64,000 bases of DNA from Acidimicrobiaceae bacterium. Its GTDB lineage: Bacteria > Actinomycetota > Acidimicrobiia > Acidimicrobiales > Aldehydirespiratoraceae. Below the pieces are notes generated by a model. It ran no database searches, was not told the origin of the DNA, and saw only the letters and a program-made list of their open reading frames with translations. Below are positions 1 through 8,629 of this stretch, in pieces; the stretch's first letter is position 1, and every line of letters begins with the position of its first letter. The stretch lies in NCBI GenBank assembly GCA_016845585.1, contig JAERSO010000154.1, forward strand, positions 18,914 to 82,913, in the 5' to 3' direction. A program made the position numbers and the translations under genes.

Positions 1-1
1 G

Positions 2-151
2 GAACGTGACACCGACCCGCCTGTTGTCGCTCTCGGGTTCGTCAACCAGATCGAGCGGCTGGCGCGAGTGGCGCAAGGCGAAGCGGAACCCTGGCTGCCC
101 TTGTCATCTGGACAGGGGATCAGATCGCTGCTCGACGAAGTCTCCGACTGA
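2..151 (+). CDS. C-terminal end of a probable Gfo/Idh/MocA-type oxidoreductase (partial)
   Basis: An open frame enters from the left edge and ends at TGA 149-151, giving the last 49 residues of a protein. The tail contains FVNQIERLARVAQGEAEPWL followed by SSGQGIRSLLDEV. This resembles the final helices of Gfo/Idh/MocA NAD(P)-dependent dehydrogenases, where a substrate-domain helix is followed by a short G-R-L motif. The nucleotide-binding domain lies outside the window, so the family is an inference from the tail only. It converges on the GT2-PilZ gene with a 14-base gap. Confidence 0.5.
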   Translation, partial: ERDTDPPVVALGFVNQIERLARVAQGEAEPWLPLSSGQGIRSLLDEVSD

Positions 152-165
152 CCGACCACATGGGC

Positions 166-1953
166 TCAGAGGCCCACCATTTCGCGCCGACCGAGCGTCA
201 CCAGACGACGATCGATCGTCAGGAACTCGACCACCGGGTCGAGCGGCGCATCGGTCGGATCATCGAATGCGAGTCCGACGCGCGTCTCCCCGGGGAGGCC
301 GGGCGCGACATGAGCGACGTGGACGAGCGTCGAGACGTTTCGCCACGAACCCTCGGCATCGGGGATGCGAAAGGCCACCGTCGTCACGAGGCCGAGTTCT
401 GGCGCATCGAAGGTCTCCACGGGTAGTACGACCCCCGCACCCCCGAACGAGAGATCGAACAGAACACCCTCGGTTTCCTGGAGCAGACACGTGACGAGTC
501 CCAGCCGGATGCGGTGGTTGGCACGCCGTTGCCGCCGGGCGAGCACATCGAACAGGACCTCGAAGGCAACACCGAGAAACCCGGCAGTCACGACGAGTGA
601 GATGGCGGCCGTCTCCGCCGGCAGACGGTTGGACCAATCACGCCACACCGAGAGCGCGGTGACGGCCTCGGCCCCTGCCAGCACCAGGACGATCAGGCCG
701 AGGAGCCGGAGGTTCCCACGCCACTCCGCTCGGGGTCCACGGAAGATGGAGAGATCGGCACTCAGGGTCCTCAGATCGGAACGCAGCACGGCGAGGGGAC
801 GCAATCGGCCACGGCCGAGAAGAAGGTGTGCGGTCCACCGGAGGAGATAGGCGGGCACCGCCATCATGACGAGGCCGTTCAGCGAACCGCTGAGCGGCTG
901 CTGACCGAACACCAGCACCAGTACCGCCGCCGCGACCAACATCAGCCGTTGGACCGCGGCCAGCGGTCCGGCCCACACGACTCGATGTGACCATCGAGCG
1001 GGGCGTGCGAGCGACCCGATCGCTCCCCCGATCGCGGCTCGGGCCTGCGCCTGCAACCGCTGATGACGGCGGGCGAGACTCTCACCGAGATTGCCAGGCC
1101 CCCTGACTCTGGCCAGCGTCACCGGCACACACGTGACGTGATACCCGGCCTCCTGCATGACGATGCCGATCTGAACGTCGGGCATGTCTTCACCGGAAGC
1201 TGCCTCCGAGCGGATGAAGGCCTCGGTGCGAACGAGCACGGGTTCAAACCCGAACCACGGAATCGACCCCCGACTCGCGAGCGATGGACGAACGACCTGC
1301 TGTTCGAAGGGAGACAACGACCAGCGGCCGTTGACGTCGTGATCGAAGGACACCGGATCGGCCTCCTCGATGCCCACCTGCACCACACCGACGTCGGGGG
1401 CGGCACAGACGGGGGCACACATGGTGACGAGGTCGGGCAGCGGAATGTCTCCGCCGCTGAGTCGCAGCACCCACTCGGTGGGTGCCGCCGCTATCGCACG
1501 CGCAGCGGTGATCGAGGGGTCCATCACCGTCGCTCCGAAACGCTCGGCCACCGATCGCAGCCAGCGCGAGTCATCCGCGCCGACAATGGTGACGTGGTGC
1601 GACCCCTCGAGTCGGGCGACCGAGACGAGAGTGGTCCTCAACTCCTCGATCGATGCGCCGTGCGCGTCGATCACCACCGTGAGATCAGGAGGCACGGCAT
1701 GGGGCGCGTCGATCGCCGTCACCGGTGTGGGGCGAGCAGCTCGGACTCGAAGCGCGAACACGATGACGCCGAGCACCTCAGCCCCCAACAGCACCGAGGC
1801 GGCGACTGGATGGACACCGGTCAGAGTCGCGAGGACGCGCCAGACCAGATAGCAGGCCCCCCACGACACGGCGACGAGCGCGACCACGCGAACGAGGCTC
1901 TCACGAGTGGGGTTGGGGCGAACGAAAGGGTCCGCGGGCGAGTCCGTTGCCAT
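166..1953 (-). CDS. Membrane glycosyltransferase family 2-like protein with C-terminal PilZ domain
   Basis: A 595-residue protein starting at ATG 1953; the frame stays open further upstream, but that part is antisense to the next gene. Two N-terminal membrane segments precede a GT2-like cytoplasmic domain (about residues 75-270), and four more membrane segments precede a C-terminal PilZ domain (about 480-595) with a basic RRQRRANHR stretch and DLSFGGAG, fitting the RxxxR and D/NxSxxG c-di-GMP-binding motifs. The architecture is that of BcsA-type synthases, predicting a c-di-GMP-controlled transferase for an extracellular polysaccharide. The GT motifs are degenerate: a GED is present, but the QxxRW motif is replaced by RHQRLQAQAR without Trp, and the DxD position reads SGGD. 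Catalytic activity is therefore doubtful and the product unknown. Confidence 0.72.
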   Translation of the reverse strand: MATDSPADPFVRPNPTRESLVRVVALVAVSWGACYLVWRVLATLTGVHPVAASVLLGAEVLGVIVFALRVRAARPTPVTAIDAPHAVPPDLTVVIDAHGASIEELRTTLVSVARLEGSHHVTIVGADDSRWLRSVAERFGATVMDPSITAARAIAAAPTEWVLRLSGGDIPLPDLVTMCAPVCAAPDVGVVQVGIEEADPVSFDHDVNGRWSLSPFEQQVVRPSLASRGSIPWFGFEPVLVRTEAFIRSEAASGEDMPDVQIGIVMQEAGYHVTCVPVTLARVRGPGNLGESLARRHQRLQAQARAAIGGAIGSLARPARWSHRVVWAGPLAAVQRLMLVAAAVLVLVFGQQPLSGSLNGLVMMAVPAYLLRWTAHLLLGRGRLRPLAVLRSDLRTLSADLSIFRGPRAEWRGNLRLLGLIVLVLAGAEAVTALSVWRDWSNRLPAETAAISLVVTAGFLGVAFEVLFDVLARRQRRANHRIRLGLVTCLLQETEGVLFDLSFGGAGVVLPVETFDAPELGLVTTVAFRIPDAEGSWRNVSTLVHVAHVAPGLPGETRVGLAFDDPTDAPLDPVVEFLTIDRRLVTLGRREMVGL

Positions 1954-2130
1954 TCCACTGCCGTTCCGTCGAAACTCTGCCCACTCCGATCGGGTCGCCC
2001 GGGTTGATATTGAGGATGCGCCGTGACCATGCTGCCGATCGTCCCGGCGAGCCCTCTGGTTGTGACCGCGTTTTTGCCGATCGGCGTTCTTTTGCCAGAC
2101 TCGCCCGATGCCGAACCCGAGTCTCGTCCG

Positions 2131-3942
2131 ATGACCGAACTCCATGCCGCAACCGCCCCGACCGACTGCACCGTGGTCGTGGTCAATGTCGGCCTCGGTG
2201 ACTCGGTGCGAGCGGGAGCCACGGTCGCGGTCGTCGAGATGATGAAGATCGAACACCTCGTCACTGCTCCGGTGGATGGGACGGTCGCGTCGATCGCCGT
2301 GGAGCCGGGGCAGATCCTCAGCGGCGGACAGATCGTGCTGGAAGTCGCAGCCGGTGACGTTGCCGCGGAGGAGCCCGATACCGACCCGCAACGCGATGGC
2401 GCTGAACGCGGCGATCTCCGAGAACTCGGGGAGCGGAGAGCACTGCTTCGCGACGACGCTCGCCCGGAAGCAGTCGCCAAGATCCACTCGCGCGGCCGCC
2501 GCACCGCTCGTGAAAACGTCGACGATCTCGTCGACGCAGGAAGCTTCGACGAGTACGGCCGATTCATGTTTGCCGCCCAGCGGAAGCGACGCGAGCTCGA
2601 CGACCTGATCGCGAACACTCCCGCCGACGGCATCGTCGGCGGCATCGCCCGGGTCAACGGCGAACTCTTCGATGACGCCACATGTGCGGTGATGTCCTAC
2701 GACTACACCGTCCTCGCGGGCACGCAGGGCTTTCGAGGCCACGAGAAGAAGGATCGCCTTCTGGAGATCGTGGACCGACTCGGCTGTCCACTCGTGCTCT
2801 TCGCCGAGGGTGGCGGCGGCCGGCCGGGGGACACCGACCAGCCATGGATCGCCGGCCTCCACAACATGTCGTTCGCATGGATGGCACGCCTCAGCGGAAA
2901 TGCGCCATCGGTGGCCATCGTCTCGGGCCGCTGCTTCGCCGGCAACGCGGCCCTCGCTGCGGTCGCCGACGTGATCATCGCCACCGAAGACGCCAACCTC
3001 GGCATGGCCGGCCCTGCCATGATCGAGGGCGGAGGTCTGGGGTCATTCACCCCTGAGGACATCGGGCCGGTCGATGTCCAGACCGAGAACGGCGTGATCG
3101 ACATCCTCGTTCCCGACGATGCTGCCGCGGTCGTCGCCGCCAAGCGGTACCTCTCGTACTTCCAGGGCGCACTCGACACATGGGAGAGCCACGACCAGCT
3201 GGCCATGCGCGAGGTCGTGCCGGAAAACCGCAAGCGGATCTACGACGTGCGTCGAGCCATCGAGCTCGTGAGCGACGTCGACACCGTCACCGAACTCCGC
3301 CCGTCGTTCGGCCGCTCGATCATCACCGCCCTCGCCCGAATCGAGGGCCGGCCCGTTGGGATCATCGCCAATGATCCCGGACACCTGGGTGGGGCGATCG
3401 ACAGCGACAGCTCCGACAAGGCCGCTCGTTTCATGCAGCTGTGCGACGCTCACGGGATCCCGATCATCTCGCTGTGTGACACACCGGGATTCATGGTCGG
3501 GCCGGAGGCCGAGAAGACCGCCCAAGTACGCCACTTCGGACGGATGTTCGTGGTCGGTGCCAGCCTCGAAGTCCCGCTGATCTGCATCATCCTGCGCAAG
3601 GCGGTCGGGCTGGGCGCGCAGGCGATGGCGGCAGGGTCATTCCACGCCACGCTGCTCACCGCCGCATGGCCGACCGGCGAGCTGAGCGGCATGGGCATCG
3701 AAGGCGCGGTCACCCTCGGCGCGCGGCGCCAACTCGAAGCGGTCGAGGACCCCGAAGAACGCCAGGCGCTCTACGAGGAGAAGGTGGCGGCGATGTACGA
3801 GTTCTCCAAGGCCATGAACGGTGCCGGCCACGGCGAGATCGATGACGTGATCGATCCGGCCGAGACTCGGGCCCGGATCGCGAACCTGCTGCGGGCATCG
3901 CCGCCCACCCCGCGCCGGCGGGTGATGGTCGACACCTGGTAG
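2131..3942 (+). CDS. Acyl-CoA carboxylase: biotin carrier domain fused to carboxyltransferase
   Basis: A 603-residue protein with two domains. Residues 1-75 form a biotinyl/lipoyl domain with VVEMMKIEHLVTAP; Lys39 of the MK pair is the expected biotinylation site (the usual motif is EAMKM). Residues about 85-600 form a propionyl/methylcrotonyl-CoA carboxylase beta-type carboxyltransferase. Glycine-rich segments such as FAEGGGGRPGDT and LCDTPGFMVGPEAEK belong to its crotonase-like halves. It would move CO2 from carboxybiotin to an acyl-CoA. Most actinobacteria fuse the carrier to biotin carboxylase instead, so this order is unusual; no biotin carboxylase is in the window. The frame is open from 2023, but ATG 2131 fits the start of the carrier domain. 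Substrate unknown. Confidence 0.85.
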   Translation: MTELHAATAPTDCTVVVVNVGLGDSVRAGATVAVVEMMKIEHLVTAPVDGTVASIAVEPGQILSGGQIVLEVAAGDVAAEEPDTDPQRDGAERGDLRELGERRALLRDDARPEAVAKIHSRGRRTARENVDDLVDAGSFDEYGRFMFAAQRKRRELDDLIANTPADGIVGGIARVNGELFDDATCAVMSYDYTVLAGTQGFRGHEKKDRLLEIVDRLGCPLVLFAEGGGGRPGDTDQPWIAGLHNMSFAWMARLSGNAPSVAIVSGRCFAGNAALAAVADVIIATEDANLGMAGPAMIEGGGLGSFTPEDIGPVDVQTENGVIDILVPDDAAAVVAAKRYLSYFQGALDTWESHDQLAMREVVPENRKRIYDVRRAIELVSDVDTVTELRPSFGRSIITALARIEGRPVGIIANDPGHLGGAIDSDSSDKAARFMQLCDAHGIPIISLCDTPGFMVGPEAEKTAQVRHFGRMFVVGASLEVPLICIILRKAVGLGAQAMAAGSFHATLLTAAWPTGELSGMGIEGAVTLGARRQLEAVEDPEERQALYEEKVAAMYEFSKAMNGAGHGEIDDVIDPAETRARIANLLRASPPTPRRRVMVDTW

Positions 3943-3943
3943 T

Positions 3944-4939
3944 TCAGCCGCGCCGACGGCGGCGCCCACCTCGCGAGGTCCCTCCGGCCGGCCTCTCGGT
4001 CGCCGCTTCGAGCTCGACCTCCGGCACGTCGATGGTGCCGTCGATTACGCCGCGGATCGCACGGATGTGCTCGGGCGTGTTGCCGCAACATCCGCCGATG
4101 ATGGAGATTCCCGCCTCTCGCATGCGGTGAGCGTGAGCGGCCATCACATCGGGCGTGCCGCTGTAGACGAGCTCGGTGCCATGCCACTGCGGAACACCGG
4201 CGTTGGCCTTCGAGATGACCAGCACGTGGGGCGCCGCATCTCGGATCTCGGCGACGGCCGCCTCGGTGTCGGCCAGGTTGTTGCCACAGTTCGCACCAAT
4301 GGCGACCACGCCGAGATCGGCGAGTCGCTTGCCGGCGTCGGTGCCGGTCACTCCCATCATGGTGCGCCCGGCGGTGTCGAAGCTGAGCGTCACACAGATC
4401 GGAAGAGACGAACGGGACCGCGCACCGGTGACGGCGGCCTCGGCTTCCTCCAGCGAACTCATCGTCTCGATCCAGAGGACATCGGCGCCGCCCTCGGTCA
4501 GCCCCTGGGCCTGCTCGGCGAAGGCCGCGACGGCATCAGCGGGTTCGAGCTCGCCGAGCGGCACCAGAAGCTTGCCCGTGGGGCCCATGCTTCCGCCCAC
4601 GATGATTCGCCTCTCCGCGGCGTCGGCGACGGTGCGGGCGTGGCGGGCGGCCTCCCGATTGATCTCGATCACGCGGTCCTGCAGGTCGTGCAGCATCAGC
4701 CGATAGGCGCTGCCGCCGAAGGTGTTGGTGAGCACGATGTCGCTGCCGGCATCGACATACGCCTGATGGAGGCCGTAGACCGCATCATGGCGTTCGAGGT
4801 TCATCCGCTCAGGGGCGTCTCCCGGTTCGAGACCGCGGGCGAAGAGCTCCGTGCCGGTGGCACCGTCGACCACAAGCGTGCCGCGCTCCGCCAGGAGCCG
4901 GTGCAGGATCGTCTCAGAATTCAGGTCGCGCGCGTCCAT
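3944..4939 (-). CDS. Betaine-homocysteine S-methyltransferase-like protein
   Basis: A 331-residue, single-domain homocysteine methyltransferase. Early VDGATGTELFARG and SFDTAGRTMMGVTG are characteristic. The zinc-binding cysteines are in GANCGNN and in the C-terminal GGCCGNTPEH. The sequence is closest in pattern to bacterial BMT enzymes that move one methyl of glycine betaine to homocysteine, yielding methionine and dimethylglycine. The dimethylglycine/sarcosine dehydrogenase at 13.1 kb would take the next step. Upstream of ATG 4939 a TAGTCT box lies 7 bases away, so the transcript is probably leaderless. The tail is Arg/Gly-rich. An S-methylmethionine methyltransferase is the main alternative. 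Confidence 0.85.
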   Translation of the reverse strand: MDARDLNSETILHRLLAERGTLVVDGATGTELFARGLEPGDAPERMNLERHDAVYGLHQAYVDAGSDIVLTNTFGGSAYRLMLHDLQDRVIEINREAARHARTVADAAERRIIVGGSMGPTGKLLVPLGELEPADAVAAFAEQAQGLTEGGADVLWIETMSSLEEAEAAVTGARSRSSLPICVTLSFDTAGRTMMGVTGTDAGKRLADLGVVAIGANCGNNLADTEAAVAEIRDAAPHVLVISKANAGVPQWHGTELVYSGTPDVMAAHAHRMREAGISIIGGCCGNTPEHIRAIRGVIDGTIDVPEVELEAATERPAGGTSRGGRRRRRG

Positions 4940-4981
4940 TGTCGAAAGACTACAAATCAGCAGACGGCTAAGCCCTACGCC

Positions 4982-6532
4982 TCATGACTCTCTGTCGCGG
5001 AGCTCCCGGCGCAGGATCTTGCCCGACGCACTCTTCGGAACAACGTCGATCGTCTCGAGCAGGCGGATCTGCTTGTAGCTCACGAGATGCTCGCCCACGA
5101 ACTCCTGGACCTCCTCGAGGGTGATCGATGCGCCGGGAGCAAGCGCTACGAACGCCTTGGGCAGTTCGCCGGCCGCCTCGTCCGGGACCCCGATCACCGC
5201 GACGTCGGCCACCGCCGGATGGGTGATCAGCAGCGCCTCCAGCTCCGCGGGTGGCACCTGGAAGCCGTTGTACTTGATCAGCTCCTTGATCCGATCGACG
5301 ATCGAATAGTGACCGGCTTCATCGAGCTCGGCCACGTCGCCGGTGTGGAGCCATCCATCGCTGTCGATCGTCTCGGCAGTGGCCTCCTCATTGTTGAGAT
5401 AGCCCTTCATCACCATGGGGCCGCGGACCCAGAGCTCACCACGACCGCCGACGTCTTGATCCTCGCCGGTCTCGGGATCAACGATCCGACATTCGACGTT
5501 GGAGACGGCGACACCGCTGGTGCCGGGGCGATTGACGCCCTGCGGTGTGGCGTGGGTGACGGGGCTGAGCTCAGTCATGCCGTAGCCCTGCACGACCTGG
5601 CAGCCCACCCGTCGAGATGCCTCCTCCTGAAGTTCGGCCCCGAGCGGTGCCGCACCACAGAAGATCTGAACCAACGACGAGAGATCGTAGTCATCGACGA
5701 TAGGCGCCTTCGCGAGGCCGAGGACCATCGGCGGCACGGCGAAGAAGCGGGTGACCTTCTCGTTCTGGCACAGATCGAGCGCTTCCACCATGTCGAACCG
5801 AGGCATCGTGATGACGGTTCCGCCATTGGCGAGCACACCGTTCATGAGGACCTGCATGCCGTAGATGTGGAAGAACGGAAGCGCGGCGAGCGCAACCTCG
5901 TTCTCCCCGTAGACGATGACGTGATCCATCTGACAGACGTTGGCCACCAGGTTGCGATGGGTGAGCATGACCCCCTTCGGCAAGCCGGTCGTTCCCGACG
6001 AGTACGGCAGGACCATGACGTCCTCGGCGGGGTTCACGGGACGCTGATCGATGGGGTCACCCATGAGATCGTCGAGCGACAGCGCGCCGTCCGCGCCGCC
6101 GATCACGACGATCTCCGTCACGTCGGTGCCCTCGATGGCCTCCCGTGCGACCTCGGAGAACATCGGGATGGTGATCAGCAGCGTGGCCCCGGCGTCATTC
6201 AGCTGGAATCGAACCTCTTCGGCTCCGTAGGTGGGGTTGATGGTGGTGAGCATGGCGGCGGCCGTCGCCACTCCATGGAACACCATCGCGTATTCGGGCA
6301 TGTTCGGCGCCATGATGCCGATGCATCCACCATCGCTCAGACCGCGGGCATGTATCCCGCCGGCGAGCCGCCGCACGGCATCGCGGAGTTCGGCGTACGT
6401 GTAGCTGGTGCCTCCGCCGTCGGAGATCGCCACACGATCGGGATTCCGGTCCGCATGACGAAGGATGTGCTGAGAAACCGCGACATCCGGGATGTCGACG
6501 GCGGGTAGCGGGCTGGTATGGATGATGGTCAC
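4982..6532 (-). CDS. AMP-dependent acyl-CoA synthetase (4-coumarate:CoA ligase-like)
   Basis: A 516-residue adenylate-forming enzyme that activates a carboxylic acid to its acyl-CoA through an acyl-AMP. The P-loop motif is YSSGTTGLPKGVMLTH, followed by GYGMTELSPVTH and, in the C-terminal lid, WLHTGDVAELDE, the RIKELIKYNGFQV hinge and the terminal PKSASGKILRREL motif carrying the catalytic Lys. Motif wording is of the 4CL/fatty-acyl ligase type; the substrate cannot be read. GTG 6532 is chosen because TACGAT lies exactly 6 bases upstream (leaderless pattern); the longer frame upstream is antisense to the PilZ gene. Confidence 0.87.
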   Translation of the reverse strand: MTIIHTSPLPAVDIPDVAVSQHILRHADRNPDRVAISDGGGTSYTYAELRDAVRRLAGGIHARGLSDGGCIGIMAPNMPEYAMVFHGVATAAAMLTTINPTYGAEEVRFQLNDAGATLLITIPMFSEVAREAIEGTDVTEIVVIGGADGALSLDDLMGDPIDQRPVNPAEDVMVLPYSSGTTGLPKGVMLTHRNLVANVCQMDHVIVYGENEVALAALPFFHIYGMQVLMNGVLANGGTVITMPRFDMVEALDLCQNEKVTRFFAVPPMVLGLAKAPIVDDYDLSSLVQIFCGAAPLGAELQEEASRRVGCQVVQGYGMTELSPVTHATPQGVNRPGTSGVAVSNVECRIVDPETGEDQDVGGRGELWVRGPMVMKGYLNNEEATAETIDSDGWLHTGDVAELDEAGHYSIVDRIKELIKYNGFQVPPAELEALLITHPAVADVAVIGVPDEAAGELPKAFVALAPGASITLEEVQEFVGEHLVSYKQIRLLETIDVVPKSASGKILRRELRDRES

Positions 6533-6589
6533 ACCGGGATCGTAGCAATCCGGCCTTGATCGCTGCGAACAACTGCCGATGAGGAGGGA

Positions 6590-6988
6590 ATGACCGACGG
6601 ACACGGTCTCGGCCGCCTCCTTCCCCGCCACAATGCCCACGCTGCGCTCGAGATCGAGTGGAACGTCCGGCCGGCGCGCCGCCGATTCAACCGGGGCAGG
6701 GAAGTGAGCGTCCCGGGTGTCGTGCACGACATCTCCCTCGAAGGTGCCCTCATCGAGCTGCCAGAGGGCGAGGAGCAACCGATCGACGCCGACGTTCACA
6801 TCCGCGTCCTCGGGACCGATGGACGCGGAACAGTTCGCCACACCCGCGAGGCACCGTCGGAAGGTGGCGCGTTGTACGGGATCCAGTTCAGCGGCGACGC
6901 CAGGTTCCAACGAGCCATCAACGACGCGGTCACGGCGTTTCGGGAGAACAACGCGGGGCTTCGAGCACGCTGGGAAGATTCCCGCTGA
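6590..6988 (+). CDS. Stand-alone PilZ domain protein
   Basis: A 132-residue single-domain protein with a strong AGGAGG ribosome-binding site just before ATG 6590. A basic RPARRRFNRG stretch and HDISLEGALIELP carry the RxxxR and DxSxxG features of c-di-GMP-binding PilZ domains. It is a candidate adaptor that relays c-di-GMP levels to a partner. A second PilZ domain, fused to a membrane transferase, lies 5 kb upstream; whether the two work together is not shown. Confidence 0.75.
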   Translation: MTDGHGLGRLLPRHNAHAALEIEWNVRPARRRFNRGREVSVPGVVHDISLEGALIELPEGEEQPIDADVHIRVLGTDGRGTVRHTREAPSEGGALYGIQFSGDARFQRAINDAVTAFRENNAGLRARWEDSR

Positions 6989-7019
6989 AACCGCCTCGAC
7001 GGAGGAGTACCGTCGAACC

Positions 7020-7367
7020 ATGCCCAAGCGTCGAGTTCTTCGCTCCCGTGTCGTGGACCTCATCGATGAACTCCGGGCGCGCCGTTCCGGCCGCATCGCG
7101 TTCTCCTCTGGCCAAGCACGTGCGATTCGACACATCGTCGGGCCGACGGGTTACCTCGCGCAGAACACGCTCGGCCCGGCAGCCGAGGGCGCAACCGCGT
7201 TCAACAAGTCCTTCGAGCCACGGATTCCCCCCAGCATCCACATCAGCCATGCCGACGCTCAGCGCCAGGGAATCGTCGTACCGCTCCGCGAACGCTGCAT
7301 CGAGGACTGGCCGACCCCGAAGACCTATGTCGATCCCTACGACGAGATGGGCGACGAGCTCAGCTGA
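7020..7367 (+). CDS. Conserved-looking hypothetical protein
   Basis: A 115-residue protein that I do not recognise. GGAGGAG lies about 12 bases ahead of ATG 7020 and codon use is like the neighbours. The N-terminus is strongly basic (PKRRVLRSR, RARRSGR), followed by a segment with IGF-less beta-like stretches and an acidic tail (DPYDEMGDELS). No signal peptide, membrane segment or metal motif is visible. It follows the PilZ gene on the same strand by about 30 bases, so they may be co-transcribed. Its last 8 bases overlap the end of the convergent P450 gene. Confidence 0.55.
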   Translation: MPKRRVLRSRVVDLIDELRARRSGRIAFSSGQARAIRHIVGPTGYLAQNTLGPAAEGATAFNKSFEPRIPPSIHISHADAQRQGIVVPLRERCIEDWPTPKTYVDPYDEMGDELS

Positions 7368-8580
7368 GCCGGAGCTCCAGCTTCTCGAGTCCCCGGAGGT
7401 TGATCCGTCCGTTCCACTCGGGGTCACCGACGATCTCGGCATCCGCGAATCGCCGCACGAACGAGCCGATGGCGACCTCGGCTTCGAGTTTCGCCAGCGA
7501 GGCACCCAGGCAGTAGTGCACACCCGAGCCGAACGAGACATGGTGGCTGGCGTCCTGTCGAGCGAGGTCGAGAGCCTCGGCGTCGTCGCCCCAGAAGACC
7601 GGGTCCCGGTTCGCCGACGCCAGTGAGCACAGGACGAATGACCCCTTGGCGACCTCCTTGCCACCGATCTCGAGATCGCGCGTCGCGATTCGCCTCGTGA
7701 TCTGCACCGGAGCGACATAGCGAAGGAGTTCTTCCACCGCGTTGGTGATCATCGATGGATCCGCCACGAGCCGGCTCAACTGCTCGGGATGCAGGAGGAG
7801 CTGGTAGATCCCGGTGCCGATCAGGTTGACCGTGGTCTCGTGACCGGCGATGAACAACACCGACACCTGGTCGCGGAGTTCCCGCGCCGTCATGCGATCG
7901 CCGTCCTCCTCGGCTTCGATCAATGCCGTCAGGAGGTCGTCCGCCGGGTTGGCGCGTTTCCACTCGATCACCGCGTCGATGAGTCGGTCCATTTCTCGGG
8001 AGGCGTCGGCTGCGGCGATCACCTCGTCCTCGGTGATGACGGGATCGATCGTCTTGACGATCGCCGCCGACCAGTCACGGATCTGGAGCTTGTCGTTCTC
8101 CGGCATCCCCAGCATCTCGCTGATCACATCGAATGGGAGGGGGAATGCGAGCCCGCCGATCAGGTCGGCCTGTCCGGCGCTCTCCATGACATCGAGCGCA
8201 TCGTCCACCAGCGACTGCACCATCGGCCGCAACGTCTCGACCGTCCGGGGCGTGAAGGCCTGGCTGACCAGCCGCCGAAGTCGGGTGTGGTCAGGGGGGT
8301 CGATGTTGAGAATCGACAGATTCGGCTCGAGGTCGGCGGCGTGTTCCTCGAACATCGCCGTGCGAGCCATCTCGTCGAGATTGGCGTTGGCGTCGTCGAC
8401 GCTGAGCGACGGATCCCGCAGCAGACCGAAGATGTCCGCGTGCCGGAACAGCCCCCACTGCCCCGTGAACAGATGGTGGACGGGGTCGTGTTCACGAAGC
8501 TCGGCCAGATGGGGTCAGGGGTCCTCGATGTATCCCTCTTGAAGCGGGTTGAACATCACGGGGTTCTCGGCATCCGTCAT
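7360..8580 (-). pseudogene. Cytochrome P450 interrupted by an in-frame TGA near the N-terminus
   Basis: The full reading frame runs from ATG 8580 (MTDAENPVMFNPLQEG...) to 7360 without frame change, but codon 22 is TGA at 8515-8517 in the context EDP-stop-PHLAEL. P450s usually have Tyr or Trp there, so a TGG-to-TGA change is the simplest cause. The rest is intact: I-helix FIAGHETTVNLIG, ExxR in VEELLRY, and heme loop FGSGVHYCLG with the axial Cys. The first ATG after the stop (8370) would remove about 70 residues. TAGAGT lies 6 bases before ATG 8580, so the promoter looks intact. It is either a recent null allele or an assembly error. A soluble class I P450 needing a ferredoxin partner is expected; none is adjacent. 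Confidence 0.8.
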
Positions 8581-8629
8581 GGCCGGACTCTAGGTGATGG
8601 TCTCCTCGCGAGCGCTAGCGTCGTGACGG

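Noticed and set aside
1954..2862. Upstream extension of the GT2-PilZ frame on the minus strand
   Set aside because: It is antisense to the carboxylase gene and its translation shows no family pattern; ATG 1953 fits the first membrane segment.
8371..8515. Selenocysteine insertion at the P450 TGA
   Set aside because: The position is not catalytic in P450s (normally Tyr or Trp) and no SelB-type stem-loop is evident right after the codon.
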